Source: an uncultured Clostridia bacterium
GTDB lineage: Bacteria > Bacillota > Clostridia > Oscillospirales > Ruminococcaceae
Reading direction: 5' to 3'
DNA length: 64,000 nt
Assembly: GCA_947589035.1 (NCBI GenBank)
Contig: CANPYZ010000004.1
Span: forward strand, 52,066 to 116,065
In this document: piece after piece, positions 36,691 to 44,302 of the stretch
How the letters are laid out: each line of letters begins with the position of its first letter
Numbering within the stretch: position 1 is the stretch's first letter
Made by a program: the position numbers and the translations under genes
The notes under the pieces: generated by a model
What the model saw: only the letters and a program-made list of their open reading frames with translations
Told to the model about the DNA's origin: nothing
Database searches by the model: none

Positions 36691-38040
36691 ATGCACAAAT
36701 TCAAACTAAAATTGTTGATGACAATTTTATTGATGACCGTTAGTTTTTTCACATGTTCAACAGGAATGCTTACTTACGCAGAAGAAACCCAAACGGAAAC
36801 AGACCCTGCAAGCCAAGAAACTTTTTACTTTGAAGAAAATGTACAAAAAGCTAAAGATGATACCGGATTTGTTGAATTATCTCCTGTTTCCAGTGATGAT
36901 ATTCATTACGGGTGGAGTTTAGGACGTTTTGTCATTACCGGATTTACAAGAGAAACGACAGATGAGGAAACCGGTTTGCCTGTTTTTTTGAAAAATGCCG
37001 GCGATGAAGTCACTCTCTCTTTCCAGTTGGAACAAGACATTAACGCCTTAAACGGAAATGAAAAGCTAACAATTAACGACGATACCGGCTATGATGAATA
37101 TTTCGGTATTGAAGAAACACATTTCGGAAAAGGCGCATTGATTATCGCAGAAACAGATTATCAAAATCACCATTCTAAACCTACTTTGCACACGGATTAT
37201 CTTTTGGGAATTGAACGAGGGGGTGACAAGGTCGTGCAGCTTTGTGAAGAAGGCGACTATGAAGTTGCACTTGATTATTCAATTCTCCAGCGGACATTTA
37301 ACGATTTGGGAGCTATTCCTACCAGTAAAATCGGCGAATCTGAAAATGACTATTGTTTTTATTTCAGTTTTTCTGTACGGAACGGGGACTGCATGGTTTA
37401 CCCTATGGACGCTAAAACAGGCAGTGAATTGACTAATCAGGCATTTACGCCAAATGGATTTCGTCTTGACCTTGCCAAATCAAGATATTTGGATATTGAT
37501 ATTTCTAAAAAGGTACTCAGTGCCGGAAAAGATGATTTAGTTGAAGATACCCGTTTCAACCGCCCTGCACGAGACGGAGAAGAATTTACAGAAGAAGGAA
37601 TTTACTGCATTAAAGTAACAAACCGCTATACTAACAGCACGACAGAAAAACAATTATATGTTGGAACAAATGCCGTTCTTCAAGCCTATGTGACTAATCC
37701 AACATATTCCGTTCAGGAAATTACAAATCTTGTTCAGGAAGGCGCAACAATTCAGTCAGACGGTTCAATCAAAATGCCTGAAACAACGACCACTACCACG
37801 ACAACAACAATAACTACTACAACTACAACAATGACTACTACAACAGCTACTGCCTCAGCAACACCCCAAAATGAAACAACTGAAACAACTACAGAAGAAA
37901 ATACTGGTAAATTTAATGTTTTAATTGTTATCGTGCCGGTTGCAATTATTGTCATTATGCTTGTTTTATGTGTTAAGAAAAAGCAACCCAAACGCAAAAA
38001 AAGAAAACGTAAACATAGAAACCCGGGTGATTTCCTATGA
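36691..38040 (+). CDS. Secreted surface protein with Thr-rich stalk and C-terminal membrane anchor
   Basis: I do not recognise the 449-residue protein's main domain. It has a signal peptide (LLMTILLMTVSFFTCSTGM), an ectodomain of about 320 residues with many acidic and aromatic residues, a Thr-rich stalk near 375-420, then EENTG, a membrane helix (FNVLIVIVPVAIIVIMLVL) and a very basic tail (KKKQPKRKKRKRKH). That end layout is like a sortase-anchored protein, but a full LPxTG is not present. The start ATG follows AAAGGA. It overlaps the lipoprotein gene by four bases (ATGA), so they are co-translated. Confidence 0.75.
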   Translation: MHKFKLKLLMTILLMTVSFFTCSTGMLTYAEETQTETDPASQETFYFEENVQKAKDDTGFVELSPVSSDDIHYGWSLGRFVITGFTRETTDEETGLPVFLKNAGDEVTLSFQLEQDINALNGNEKLTINDDTGYDEYFGIEETHFGKGALIIAETDYQNHHSKPTLHTDYLLGIERGGDKVVQLCEEGDYEVALDYSILQRTFNDLGAIPTSKIGESENDYCFYFSFSVRNGDCMVYPMDAKTGSELTNQAFTPNGFRLDLAKSRYLDIDISKKVLSAGKDDLVEDTRFNRPARDGEEFTEEGIYCIKVTNRYTNSTTEKQLYVGTNAVLQAYVTNPTYSVQEITNLVQEGATIQSDGSIKMPETTTTTTTTTITTTTTTMTTTTATASATPQNETTETTTEENTGKFNVLIVIVPVAIIVIMLVLCVKKKQPKRKKRKRKHRNPGDFL

Positions 38041-38843
38041 ATGGAAAAAAATTTATTTCGTTAATACTTTCCATTTCTCTGTTGTTGATGACAGCTTGCG
38101 GAAAAATTCCTGAAAATTCAAGTATTGCTGAAACTGTTCTTGTTTCGTCCGATTCAGCAACCATTCCTGAAGCAACAACTGTTTTACCTTCTGAAGAAGC
38201 TCCACTTCCGGAGGAAACAATTTCCCCTTATACAGAAATTTCTGAACCTGTTCAGCAAGACACTGTAAAAGCAGAAAATTTAAATTTTTTCGGGTTAGAT
38301 GACCCAAATCTTCTTCAATATGTCAATGATACTGTTTACAGCAATCTTGAATGTAATTTTTCAGAAGATAATTTTGTGATTAACGATGTTAGTTCTGTGT
38401 ATCGTTCAAAAGAATATCTCGATAATCTCGCCGCTAATTCACAGGAAAATATGTATTTCGGTTACACACTTTCAGAAGTGGAACAACAGTTTCACGGTGA
38501 AAAATATGTTTTCACTGTGGACGAAAACGGACAGACAATAGTCAAAGCACTTGAAAAATATGACAACACCTGCGATGAAATCGTCAGAAATGTTGCTATT
38601 GGAACAGGCGTTATTTTCATTCGAATTACTGTTTCTGCCACGAAAATTGGAAAAATAATTCTATTTTTGGCTACATCTGCCGAAAAAGTAAACTCTTTCG
38701 TAGATTCATTAAATACAATCAGCGATATTTCTCAACATCTAATTACAACACAAACAGAAGATACTCCGAAAAATGACACAAACTTTGCATTAGAAGCAAG
38801 TGAAGAATTTATGTGGGCAGCATTACGGGGTAAACTTTTATAA
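38037..38843 (+). CDS. Predicted lipoprotein of unknown function
   Basis: The 268-residue protein has a type II signal peptide ending in the lipobox LLMTAC and a Ser/Pro/Glu-rich linker. The globular part ends with a hydrophobic stretch (VAIGTGVIFIRITVSATKIG and following IILFLATSAEKV) that could be a membrane-inserting helix. No domain recognised. Its ATGA overlap with the upstream anchored protein suggests the two surface proteins work together. Confidence 0.75.
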   Translation: MNGKKFISLILSISLLLMTACGKIPENSSIAETVLVSSDSATIPEATTVLPSEEAPLPEETISPYTEISEPVQQDTVKAENLNFFGLDDPNLLQYVNDTVYSNLECNFSEDNFVINDVSSVYRSKEYLDNLAANSQENMYFGYTLSEVEQQFHGEKYVFTVDENGQTIVKALEKYDNTCDEIVRNVAIGTGVIFIRITVSATKIGKIILFLATSAEKVNSFVDSLNTISDISQHLITTQTEDTPKNDTNFALEASEEFMWAALRGKLL

Positions 38844-38896
38844 TATTGTTTTTGTGTTCAATTTGTGAATAATATGTGAATTTTTCGTGAAGTCTA

Positions 38897-38924
38897 TTGA
38901 TTTTTTCTGAAAATGTGTTATACT
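38897..38924 (+). promoter_or_regulatory. Promoter of htpG
   Basis: TTGATT (38897-38902), 16-base spacer ending TGT, TATACT (38919-38924). The CIRCE element starts five bases after it. Confidence 0.8.
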
Positions 38925-38928
38925 AAAA

Positions 38929-38955
38929 TTAGCACTCAATTCATGAGAGTGCTAA
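38929..38955. promoter_or_regulatory. CIRCE element (HrcA operator) upstream of htpG
   Basis: TTAGCACTC (38929-38937), nine-base spacer, GAGTGCTAA (38947-38955). This is an exact match to the known HrcA operator consensus, located just downstream of the -10 box, so HrcA should repress htpG under normal conditions. Confidence 0.97.
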
Positions 38956-38978
38956 TTTTAATGAAAGAAGTGTACTTT

Positions 38979-40862
38979 ATGGAAACAAAAGCCTTTCAGG
39001 CAGAATCCAAAAAATTACTGGACATGATGATTCATTCAATTTACACGCATAAAGAAATTTTCCTGCGTGAATTGATTTCCAACGCCAGTGATGCCATTGA
39101 CAAACTGTATTTCCGTTCTTTGACGGACGATTCCGTCGGGCTGAATAAGGAGGATTTCTTCATTCGGCTGGAATTGAATAAAACACAGCGGACAATTACC
39201 ATTACGGACAATGGCATTGGCATGACAGAAGAAGAACTCGAAAAAAATCTCGGCACAATTGCCAACAGCGGTTCTCTCCAGTTCAAAACTGAAAATAAAC
39301 TCGGCGATGAACAACAGATTATCGGGCAATTCGGCGTGGGGTTCTATTCGGCGTTTATGGTGGCTAAGCGTGTAACGGTATATTCCAGAGCTTTCGGCAC
39401 GGAACAGGCGCATTTGTGGCAGTCTGAAGGCGTGGAAGGGTACACCATTACGGAAACCGGCGATTTCAGCGACCTGACTAAGCACGGAACGAAAATTGTT
39501 CTTGAATTGATGGACGATGCCGACGAAGAAAATTATTCCGAATTTCTGGAAGATTACCGCATTCAATATTTAGTCAAGAGATATTCGGATTACATTCGTT
39601 TCCCCATTCAGATGGAAGTTTCCCATAGGAAATTAAAAGAAGGTTCTGAAGATGAATATGACTTAGAAGTCACTTTGGAAACGCTGAACAGTCAGGTTCC
39701 CCTCTGGCGGAAAAATAAAAATGAAATTTCCGATGAAGAATATCAGAATTTCTATCAGGAAAAATTCAATGATTATCTTTCCCCGATGTCATGGAAACAT
39801 GTTCACAATGAAGGAACGGTCACATATGATGCGCTGTTATATATTCCTGCTAAAGCTCCGTTTAATTATTACACAAGAGAATATGAAAAAGGCTTGCAGT
39901 TATATTCCAACGGCGTGTTAATCATGGAAAAATGCGGCGATTTACTGCCGGATTATTACAGTTTCGTGAAAGGTCTTGTGGATTCGGAAGACTTATCGTT
40001 GAATATTTCCCGTGAAATGCTCCAGCATGACCGCCAGCTGAAACTAATTGCTAAAAGCATTGAAAAAACCATTCACAGCGAATTAACCCGAATGCTGAAA
40101 AATGACCGTGACAAATACGAAAAATTTTTCGATGCGTTCGGTATGCAAATTAAATACGGCGTTTGCAGTGACTACGGTATGCACAAAGACGACCTCAGCG
40201 ACTTATTATTATTCTATTCTTCCCATGAAGATAAATTAGTTACGCTGAATGAATACGTTGAACGTATGCCGGAAGACCAGAAAGAAATTTATTACGCCTC
40301 CGGTTCTTCTCTCGCACAGATTAAAGCACTTCCGCAAACAGAAGCCGTTCTCGCTAAAGGCTATGAAATTTTATATTTCACTGTTCCGGTAGATGAATTT
40401 GCCGTGAAGAATATGATTTCTTTCAAAGATAAAGAATTTAAATCGGTTACCGCTTCTGATTTAGATTTAAATTCAGAAGAAGAGAAAAAAGCCCTTGAAG
40501 AAAAAAATCAGGAAAATAAAACGCTTTTCGAAACCATGCAGAAAGCCCTTGAAGGAAAAGTTCAGCGTGTTGCCTTGTCCAGCCGTCTGAAAACTTATCC
40601 TGTATGCTTAACCAGTGAAGGCGATTTAACGCTTGAAATGGAAAAAACCCTTAATGCTATGCCCACAGACAGCAAAGTGCAGGCAAGACTTGTGTTAGAA
40701 TTAAACCCAGAACACCCTGTTTTCGCTAAACTTTCCGCTTTAGACAACAGCGAAACAATTGAAAAATATGCTAAATTACTTTACAATCAGGCTTTACTCA
40801 TGGAAAATATGCCGATTGAAAATCCGGCAGAATTTTCTTCCCTGATTTGTGAATTAATGTAA
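38979..40862 (+). CDS. htpG: Hsp90 family chaperone HtpG
   Basis: The 627-residue ATP-dependent chaperone has the GHKL ATP site: FLRELISNASDAIDKL, ITDNGIGMTEEEL, IGQFGVGFYSAFMVA, then the middle domain (SLNISREMLQHDRQL) and a C-terminal dimerisation part. The start is ATG at 38979; a longer reading would run through the CIRCE element. The CIRCE box indicates control by HrcA. HtpG in B. subtilis is in a different heat-shock class, so this arrangement is of interest. Confidence 0.97.
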   Translation: METKAFQAESKKLLDMMIHSIYTHKEIFLRELISNASDAIDKLYFRSLTDDSVGLNKEDFFIRLELNKTQRTITITDNGIGMTEEELEKNLGTIANSGSLQFKTENKLGDEQQIIGQFGVGFYSAFMVAKRVTVYSRAFGTEQAHLWQSEGVEGYTITETGDFSDLTKHGTKIVLELMDDADEENYSEFLEDYRIQYLVKRYSDYIRFPIQMEVSHRKLKEGSEDEYDLEVTLETLNSQVPLWRKNKNEISDEEYQNFYQEKFNDYLSPMSWKHVHNEGTVTYDALLYIPAKAPFNYYTREYEKGLQLYSNGVLIMEKCGDLLPDYYSFVKGLVDSEDLSLNISREMLQHDRQLKLIAKSIEKTIHSELTRMLKNDRDKYEKFFDAFGMQIKYGVCSDYGMHKDDLSDLLLFYSSHEDKLVTLNEYVERMPEDQKEIYYASGSSLAQIKALPQTEAVLAKGYEILYFTVPVDEFAVKNMISFKDKEFKSVTASDLDLNSEEEKKALEEKNQENKTLFETMQKALEGKVQRVALSSRLKTYPVCLTSEGDLTLEMEKTLNAMPTDSKVQARLVLELNPEHPVFAKLSALDNSETIEKYAKLLYNQALLMENMPIENPAEFSSLICELM

Positions 40863-40874
40863 TTTCCGCCCCTG

Positions 40875-40897
40875 ATAAGCCTGCCGTGCAGGCTTAT
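40875..40897 (+). other. Stem-loop between htpG and the GtrA-like gene
   Basis: Ten-base perfect stem ATAAGCCTGC / GCAGGCTTAT with a 3-base loop, but not followed by a T-run, so termination is uncertain. Confidence 0.5.
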
Positions 40898-40923
40898 TGG
40901 CGTTTACTGAAAGGATTTAAATT

Positions 40924-41457
40924 ATGTTTGAAGCCCTCCTACAATTTTTCGTTCGACTTCTGCCAAAACCCTTGAAAGCCATTTATGACCGTTATGAAGA
41001 ACAGATTGTATATATTTATTACGGCGTTCTGACAACGGTAGTGAATACAATTGTCCAATTCGGCATGGAATTTGTTCTGTTAGCACATGTGAACTGGTCA
41101 CCCCGTGTGGAAAATTTCCTTTCCACGGCGGTTGCGTGGATTGCAGCGGTCATGTTTGCCTTTTACGTGAATAAAAAATACGTATTCAAAAGCAAAACCA
41201 ATTCCACAAAGCAACTCATGTGGGAATTATGGACATTCATTTCCGCCCGTTTACTTTCCGGCGCAATGCAAATTGGCATTATGCAGCTTGGCGTTCCACT
41301 TTACATGAAAGACCCGAACGGCAATGGAGAAGAAAAAATTCTCTGGATTTACTTAATTTTCTTCTTTGTTCAGCAAGTTTTGGTTACGCTTGCCAATTAT
41401 TTCCTCAGTAAGTTCATCATTTTCAACAAAAAAAATTCCGCTCCTGATGAAAAATAA
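40924..41457 (+). CDS. GtrA-like membrane protein
   Basis: The 177-residue protein has four hydrophobic segments and the GtrA family features YIYYGVLTTVVNTIVQFG, AFYVNKKYVFKSK and YFLSKFIIFNKK. GtrA proteins are thought to flip or help transfer lipid-linked sugars for surface glycans. It lies 61 bases downstream of htpG; no promoter was seen between, so read-through is possible. Confidence 0.85.
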   Translation: MFEALLQFFVRLLPKPLKAIYDRYEEQIVYIYYGVLTTVVNTIVQFGMEFVLLAHVNWSPRVENFLSTAVAWIAAVMFAFYVNKKYVFKSKTNSTKQLMWELWTFISARLLSGAMQIGIMQLGVPLYMKDPNGNGEEKILWIYLIFFFVQQVLVTLANYFLSKFIIFNKKNSAPDEK

Positions 41458-41575
41458 TATAATTTTTTGCGTAATTCACAAATATTTTTTAGTATTCCTG
41501 AAAATTTACTTTAAAAATTTTTTAACTCGTACAAAGTGTAACATTTACGCACACAATATTTGTTGAAAACGCTAA

Positions 41576-41604
41576 TTGCAGTCACTCCCAAAATAAGGTA
41601 TAAT
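41576..41604 (+). promoter_or_regulatory. Promoter of glgP
   Basis: TTGCAG (41576-41581), 17-base spacer, TATAAT (41599-41604). Confidence 0.8.
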
Positions 41605-41676
41605 AAATAATGTATAGTGTCGTACGCCGGACGGCGTTCACGCTATGAAAAATTATCCGACGAAAGGAGACGTTCT

Positions 41677-41715
41677 GTGCAACACAGGACAATTGTAAAC
41701 TATGGCTGCATATGA
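41677..41715 (+). CDS. Short leader peptide overlapping the glgP start
   Basis: A 12-codon frame GTG...TGA encoding MQHRTIVNYGCI. It has an ideal AAAGGAG site seven bases upstream (41663-41669), whereas glgP's own ATG at 41702 lies over 30 bases from that site. The frame overlaps the glgP start by 14 bases. A hairpin made of GTTCTGTG and CACAGGAC (about 41672-41690) covers the leader start and the only weak AGGA near glgP. Translational coupling is likely but untested. Confidence 0.5.
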   Translation: MQHRTIVNYGCI

Positions 41716-42305
41716 TACTCTTGAAGCGAGAAACTTCAAAAAATTATTCAGTGACAGGCTAATGGCTAAGTTCAACATCTCCCCTGAAGAGGCTTCCGAC
41801 CAACAGGTTTATGAGATTCTTTCCAGTATTGTCATGGAGTTCCTCAAAGTGAAACGCCGTAAATTCATCAATCAGGTTCACTCCGCTGGCAAAAAACAGG
41901 TGTATTACCTGTCTATGGAATTTCTCATGGGTCGTTCCTTGAAAACCAGTCTGTATAATTTAGAAATTGCAGACGACATCAAGGAAATGCTTTCAGAATT
42001 TCACATCAATTTAGATAAAGTTTATGAATGTGAACCTGATGCCGGTTTAGGTAATGGCGGTTTAGGACGTTTAGCCGCTTGTTATCTTGATGGTATGGCG
42101 ACAATGGCAATGCCGGCAATGGGGCATTCCATATGTTACGAATACGGCATTTTCAAACAGAAACTTGAAGACGGCTGGCAAACTGAATTGCCGGATAACT
42201 GGCTTCCTGGGGGAAGTGTCTGGCTTGACCCCAAACCTGAACGGGCAATTGAAGTGCATTTCGAAGGCGAACTGAAAGAATACTGGGTAACTAAACAGTT
42301 ACAAT
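41702..42305 (+). CDS. glgP: Glycogen/alpha-glucan phosphorylase, 5' exon (gene interrupted by an IStron)
   Basis: The first 201 codons of glycogen phosphorylase, which releases glucose-1-phosphate from glycogen. Visible family motifs: QVYYLSMEFLMGRSLKTSLYN and the glucan/PLP-site loop DAGLGNGGLGRLAACYLDG, ending at EYWVTKQLQ where intron sequence begins and a stop (TAA) follows in the unspliced reading. The second half resumes at 44303 with HANYSTVLATPYDM, exactly where homologues continue. The gene is thus not decayed but interrupted; a splice joining 42305 to 44303 restores the frame (TAT, Tyr, at the joint). Confidence 0.92.
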
Positions 42306-42790
42306 AAATAAATAAAAATTTATTGAAACGTATACCCTTTGTATCGTGCAAACGGTGCAAACTCAACGTTAAATGCTTTTAATCCCTAAGAGCTTACGAC
42401 CGAAACAGTAGCTGGAAACGGCAAGCTGAGTAAAAATAACTACGGTGAGAAATCAGAAAAAACAGTAAGATGACCTAAGCTGAAAAAAAGCCAATCAGTG
42501 CTGATGATAGGCTATGCGTGACACATCAGAAACGTTGGTGCTAAGGGTTTTGACAATGGGTGTTTAGCAGGGAAAGCCCTAAACAGAAAATTAATTTTTC
42601 TGCATGGGAGACCTCCAACGACTATTTCCTTGAGGGAAAGTAAAGCCGCAAGCGAATGGCGGAAGAAAAATGTTGCCCTATAATTACAGAATTATAGGTG
42701 AAGATATAGTCTACGCTCATGTGAAAGCATGAGAGGTCTGCCGGTGACGGCAAGACTGCTTTGACGTTGCGAATCAAAGTGAATGAGATA
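42306..42790 (+). ncRNA. Group I self-splicing intron core (5' part of the IStron)
   Basis: The R element CCAACGACTA (42615-42624) and the S element AAGATATAGTC (42701-42711) are close to the group I consensus, and their GACTA and TAGTC form the P7 helix. P9 is CTCATG / CATGAG (42716-42733) and P9.1 is TGCCG, GTGA loop, CGGCA (42739-42752). The 3' splice site lies far away, beyond tnpB, near 44302; exon-2 bases AUAA can pair with UUAU of the left-end helix as a P10-like contact. Splice-site U is paired with A rather than the usual G in my fold, so the P1 model is provisional. Confidence 0.85.
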
Positions 42791-42827
42791 AATATATATA
42801 TTATTTTTAAAAATTTGAAAATATCTA

Positions 42828-42856
42828 TTGACAAAAGTTCATCATTATGCGATAAT
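42828..42856 (+). promoter_or_regulatory. Promoter of the IStron tnpB
   Basis: TTGACA (42828-42833), 17-base spacer ending TGC, GATAAT (42851-42856). It lies inside the intron, so tnpB can be expressed independently of glgP. Confidence 0.75.
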
Positions 42857-42886
42857 TAGAATAGCTTAAAATTTTAAAGAGGTGTA

Positions 42887-42940
42887 ATGATGAATTTGAT
42901 AGGTGAATTTGCTAAAGAGGTGACCGGCGAATGTGGATAG
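42887..42940 (+). CDS. Short leader peptide overlapping the tnpB start
   Basis: Seventeen-codon frame (MMNLIGEFAKEVTGECG) with its own AAAGAGGTG site. Its stop TAG (42938-42940) lies just inside the tnpB start (42931). It could couple or limit TnpB translation; alternatively it is a chance frame. Confidence 0.4.
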   Translation: MMNLIGEFAKEVTGECG

Positions 42941-44115
42941 CAAAGAAAGTCCGCTTAAAGCCGACACCTGAACAGGAGATTTTATTCCGGAAAAGTGCGG
43001 GAATATCCCGCTGGGCGTATAATTATTTTCTTGCGGAAAATGACCGTGTTTATCAGGAATATCTGGAAAACGGCGAAACGGGAAAAAAGTTCATTTTTGC
43101 GAGTGAGGTTCGAAAGCAAATTACTGTTTTGAAAAAAACAGAATGCAAATGGCTTGCAGAAGTTGGTTGCAATGTGACAAAACAAGCGGTAAAAGATGCA
43201 CTGGAAGCATTAAGCAAATTTTTCAAGGGTGTTTCCGGCAGACCTCGCTATAAGGCAAAACACAAGACAAAATTATCTTTTTATGTGAATTATGAAACTC
43301 TCTCCAGAAAAAATGGCGGTTTTCACGGTGAAAAGATAGGTTTTGTGAGAACTTCTGAACCGTTGCCAAAATTACCCAAAGGAACAAAATATGCTGACCC
43401 GCATATTTCTTTCGATGGAAAATATTGGTACTTATCCGTACAATATGAAATCCCTGAACAACAAGAAAAACTGACAAATGAAAGTCTCGGCATTGACTTA
43501 GGTATTAAGCATTTAGCCGTTTGTTCAAACGGGAAAACTTATGAAAATATTAACTATTCTCATGAAGTTAAACGGCTGAAAAAAGTCTTAAAACGGCAGC
43601 AACGGAAATTATCTCGAATGATGGAAGCTAATATTTCAGGCTACAAAACAGTGAACGGAAAAAGGATTCCCATTTTCATTAGACCGTTACAAGATTGCCA
43701 GAACTTTCAGAAACAGAAGAGCATCATAAAATTATTGTATAGAAGGCTGACAAACATCAGAAATAATTACCTTCACCAAACCACAACAGAGATAGTGAAA
43801 ACCAAGCCATCTCGAATTGTGATGGAAACATTGAATGTAAAGGGTATGATGAAAAACAAGCACCTTGCAAAAGCGGTTCAAGAGCAGAAATTTTATGAGT
43901 TCAAGCGTCAGATTGCTTATAAATGCCTGAAATATGGAATTTCTTTCGTTGAAGTTCCAAGGTTCTATCCGAGTTCGAAAACTTGTTCATGCTGTGGAAA
44001 AATCAAACATGATTTGAAACTTTCCGAACGAGTTTACAAATGCGAAACATGCGGACTTGTAATAGACAGAGATTTTAATGCAAGTTTAAATTTAGCAAAT
44101 TATCAATCTGTATAA
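42931..44115 (+). CDS. tnpB: RNA-guided nuclease TnpB of the IStron
   Basis: The 394-residue protein is a complete TnpB (OrfB/IS605 family): N-terminal WIAKKVRLKPTPEQEILFRK, RuvC-I Asp in SLGIDLGIKHLAV (Asp189), RuvC-II Glu in RIVMETLNVKGM (Glu299), the zinc finger CSCCGK...YKCETCG, and RuvC-III in DRDFNAS (379-385). All catalytic residues and Cys ligands are intact. TnpB proteins cut DNA next to a transposon-adjacent motif under guidance of a right-end omega RNA, which favours retention of the element. The start is ATG at 42931 after AGAGGTGA. Confidence 0.95.
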   Translation: MWIAKKVRLKPTPEQEILFRKSAGISRWAYNYFLAENDRVYQEYLENGETGKKFIFASEVRKQITVLKKTECKWLAEVGCNVTKQAVKDALEALSKFFKGVSGRPRYKAKHKTKLSFYVNYETLSRKNGGFHGEKIGFVRTSEPLPKLPKGTKYADPHISFDGKYWYLSVQYEIPEQQEKLTNESLGIDLGIKHLAVCSNGKTYENINYSHEVKRLKKVLKRQQRKLSRMMEANISGYKTVNGKRIPIFIRPLQDCQNFQKQKSIIKLLYRRLTNIRNNYLHQTTTEIVKTKPSRIVMETLNVKGMMKNKHLAKAVQEQKFYEFKRQIAYKCLKYGISFVEVPRFYPSSKTCSCCGKIKHDLKLSERVYKCETCGLVIDRDFNASLNLANYQSV

Positions 44116-44302
44116 TTCCACTTTCAAGGAAATACAGATATGTACCTATCGCTACTGGGGAATTTAAGCCTGTGGAGTGTCATATCCAACAAAAGTAGCT
44201 CCGGCAAAATTGGACATTGTGAAACAGGAAGATATTTCGTGAGGAATATCACAGTATAGATATATTCAACTTTTACAAATTTGTATATATTTATCGTAGC
44301 GG
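44060..44302 (+). ncRNA. Candidate omega RNA region at the IStron right end
   Basis: The stretch from the end of tnpB to the right boundary contains segments typical of TnpB right ends (CCTGTGGAGTGTC, GAAACAGGAAG, and the hairpin GATATT/AATATC at 44231-44250). The omega RNA scaffold would end at the element border and take its guide from glgP sequence downstream. The 3' splice site lies in the same region. Borders are not determined from sequence alone. Confidence 0.55.

Larger units (their letters stand above)
42306..44302 (+). mobile_element. IStron: group I intron joined to an IS605-type tnpB element, inserted in glgP
   Basis: The insertion carries a group I intron in its first 480 bases or so and a TnpB gene in its last two thirds, with no TnpA transposase. 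This is the known layout of IStrons (CdISt1 of Clostridioides difficile and relatives), which transpose by IS605-type mechanisms and leave mRNA by self-splicing. The left end has an inverted repeat CAATAAAT / ATTTATTG (42302-42325). Near the right end are GATATT/AATATC (44231-44250) and a TACAAATTTGTA palindrome (44274-44285). Exact ends are uncertain by about 15 bases; 42306 and 44302 are chosen because they give an in-frame joint with U before and G at the end of the intron. Confidence 0.85.

Noticed and set aside
37780..37850. Trinucleotide repeat tract (ACA/ACT)
   Set aside because: It codes for the Thr-rich stalk of a surface protein; low complexity is expected.
40875..40897. Intrinsic terminator after htpG
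   Set aside because: The stem is good, but no T-run follows; kept only as a stem-loop.
41605..41670. Riboswitch in the glgP leader
   Set aside because: Hairpins are present, but no known riboswitch core is recognisable.
44265..44270. TTCAAC as the exact right end of the IStron
   Set aside because: It resembles some IS605 ends, but ending there leaves about 30 non-glgP bases before the coding sequence resumes; the end near 44302 fits the frame better.
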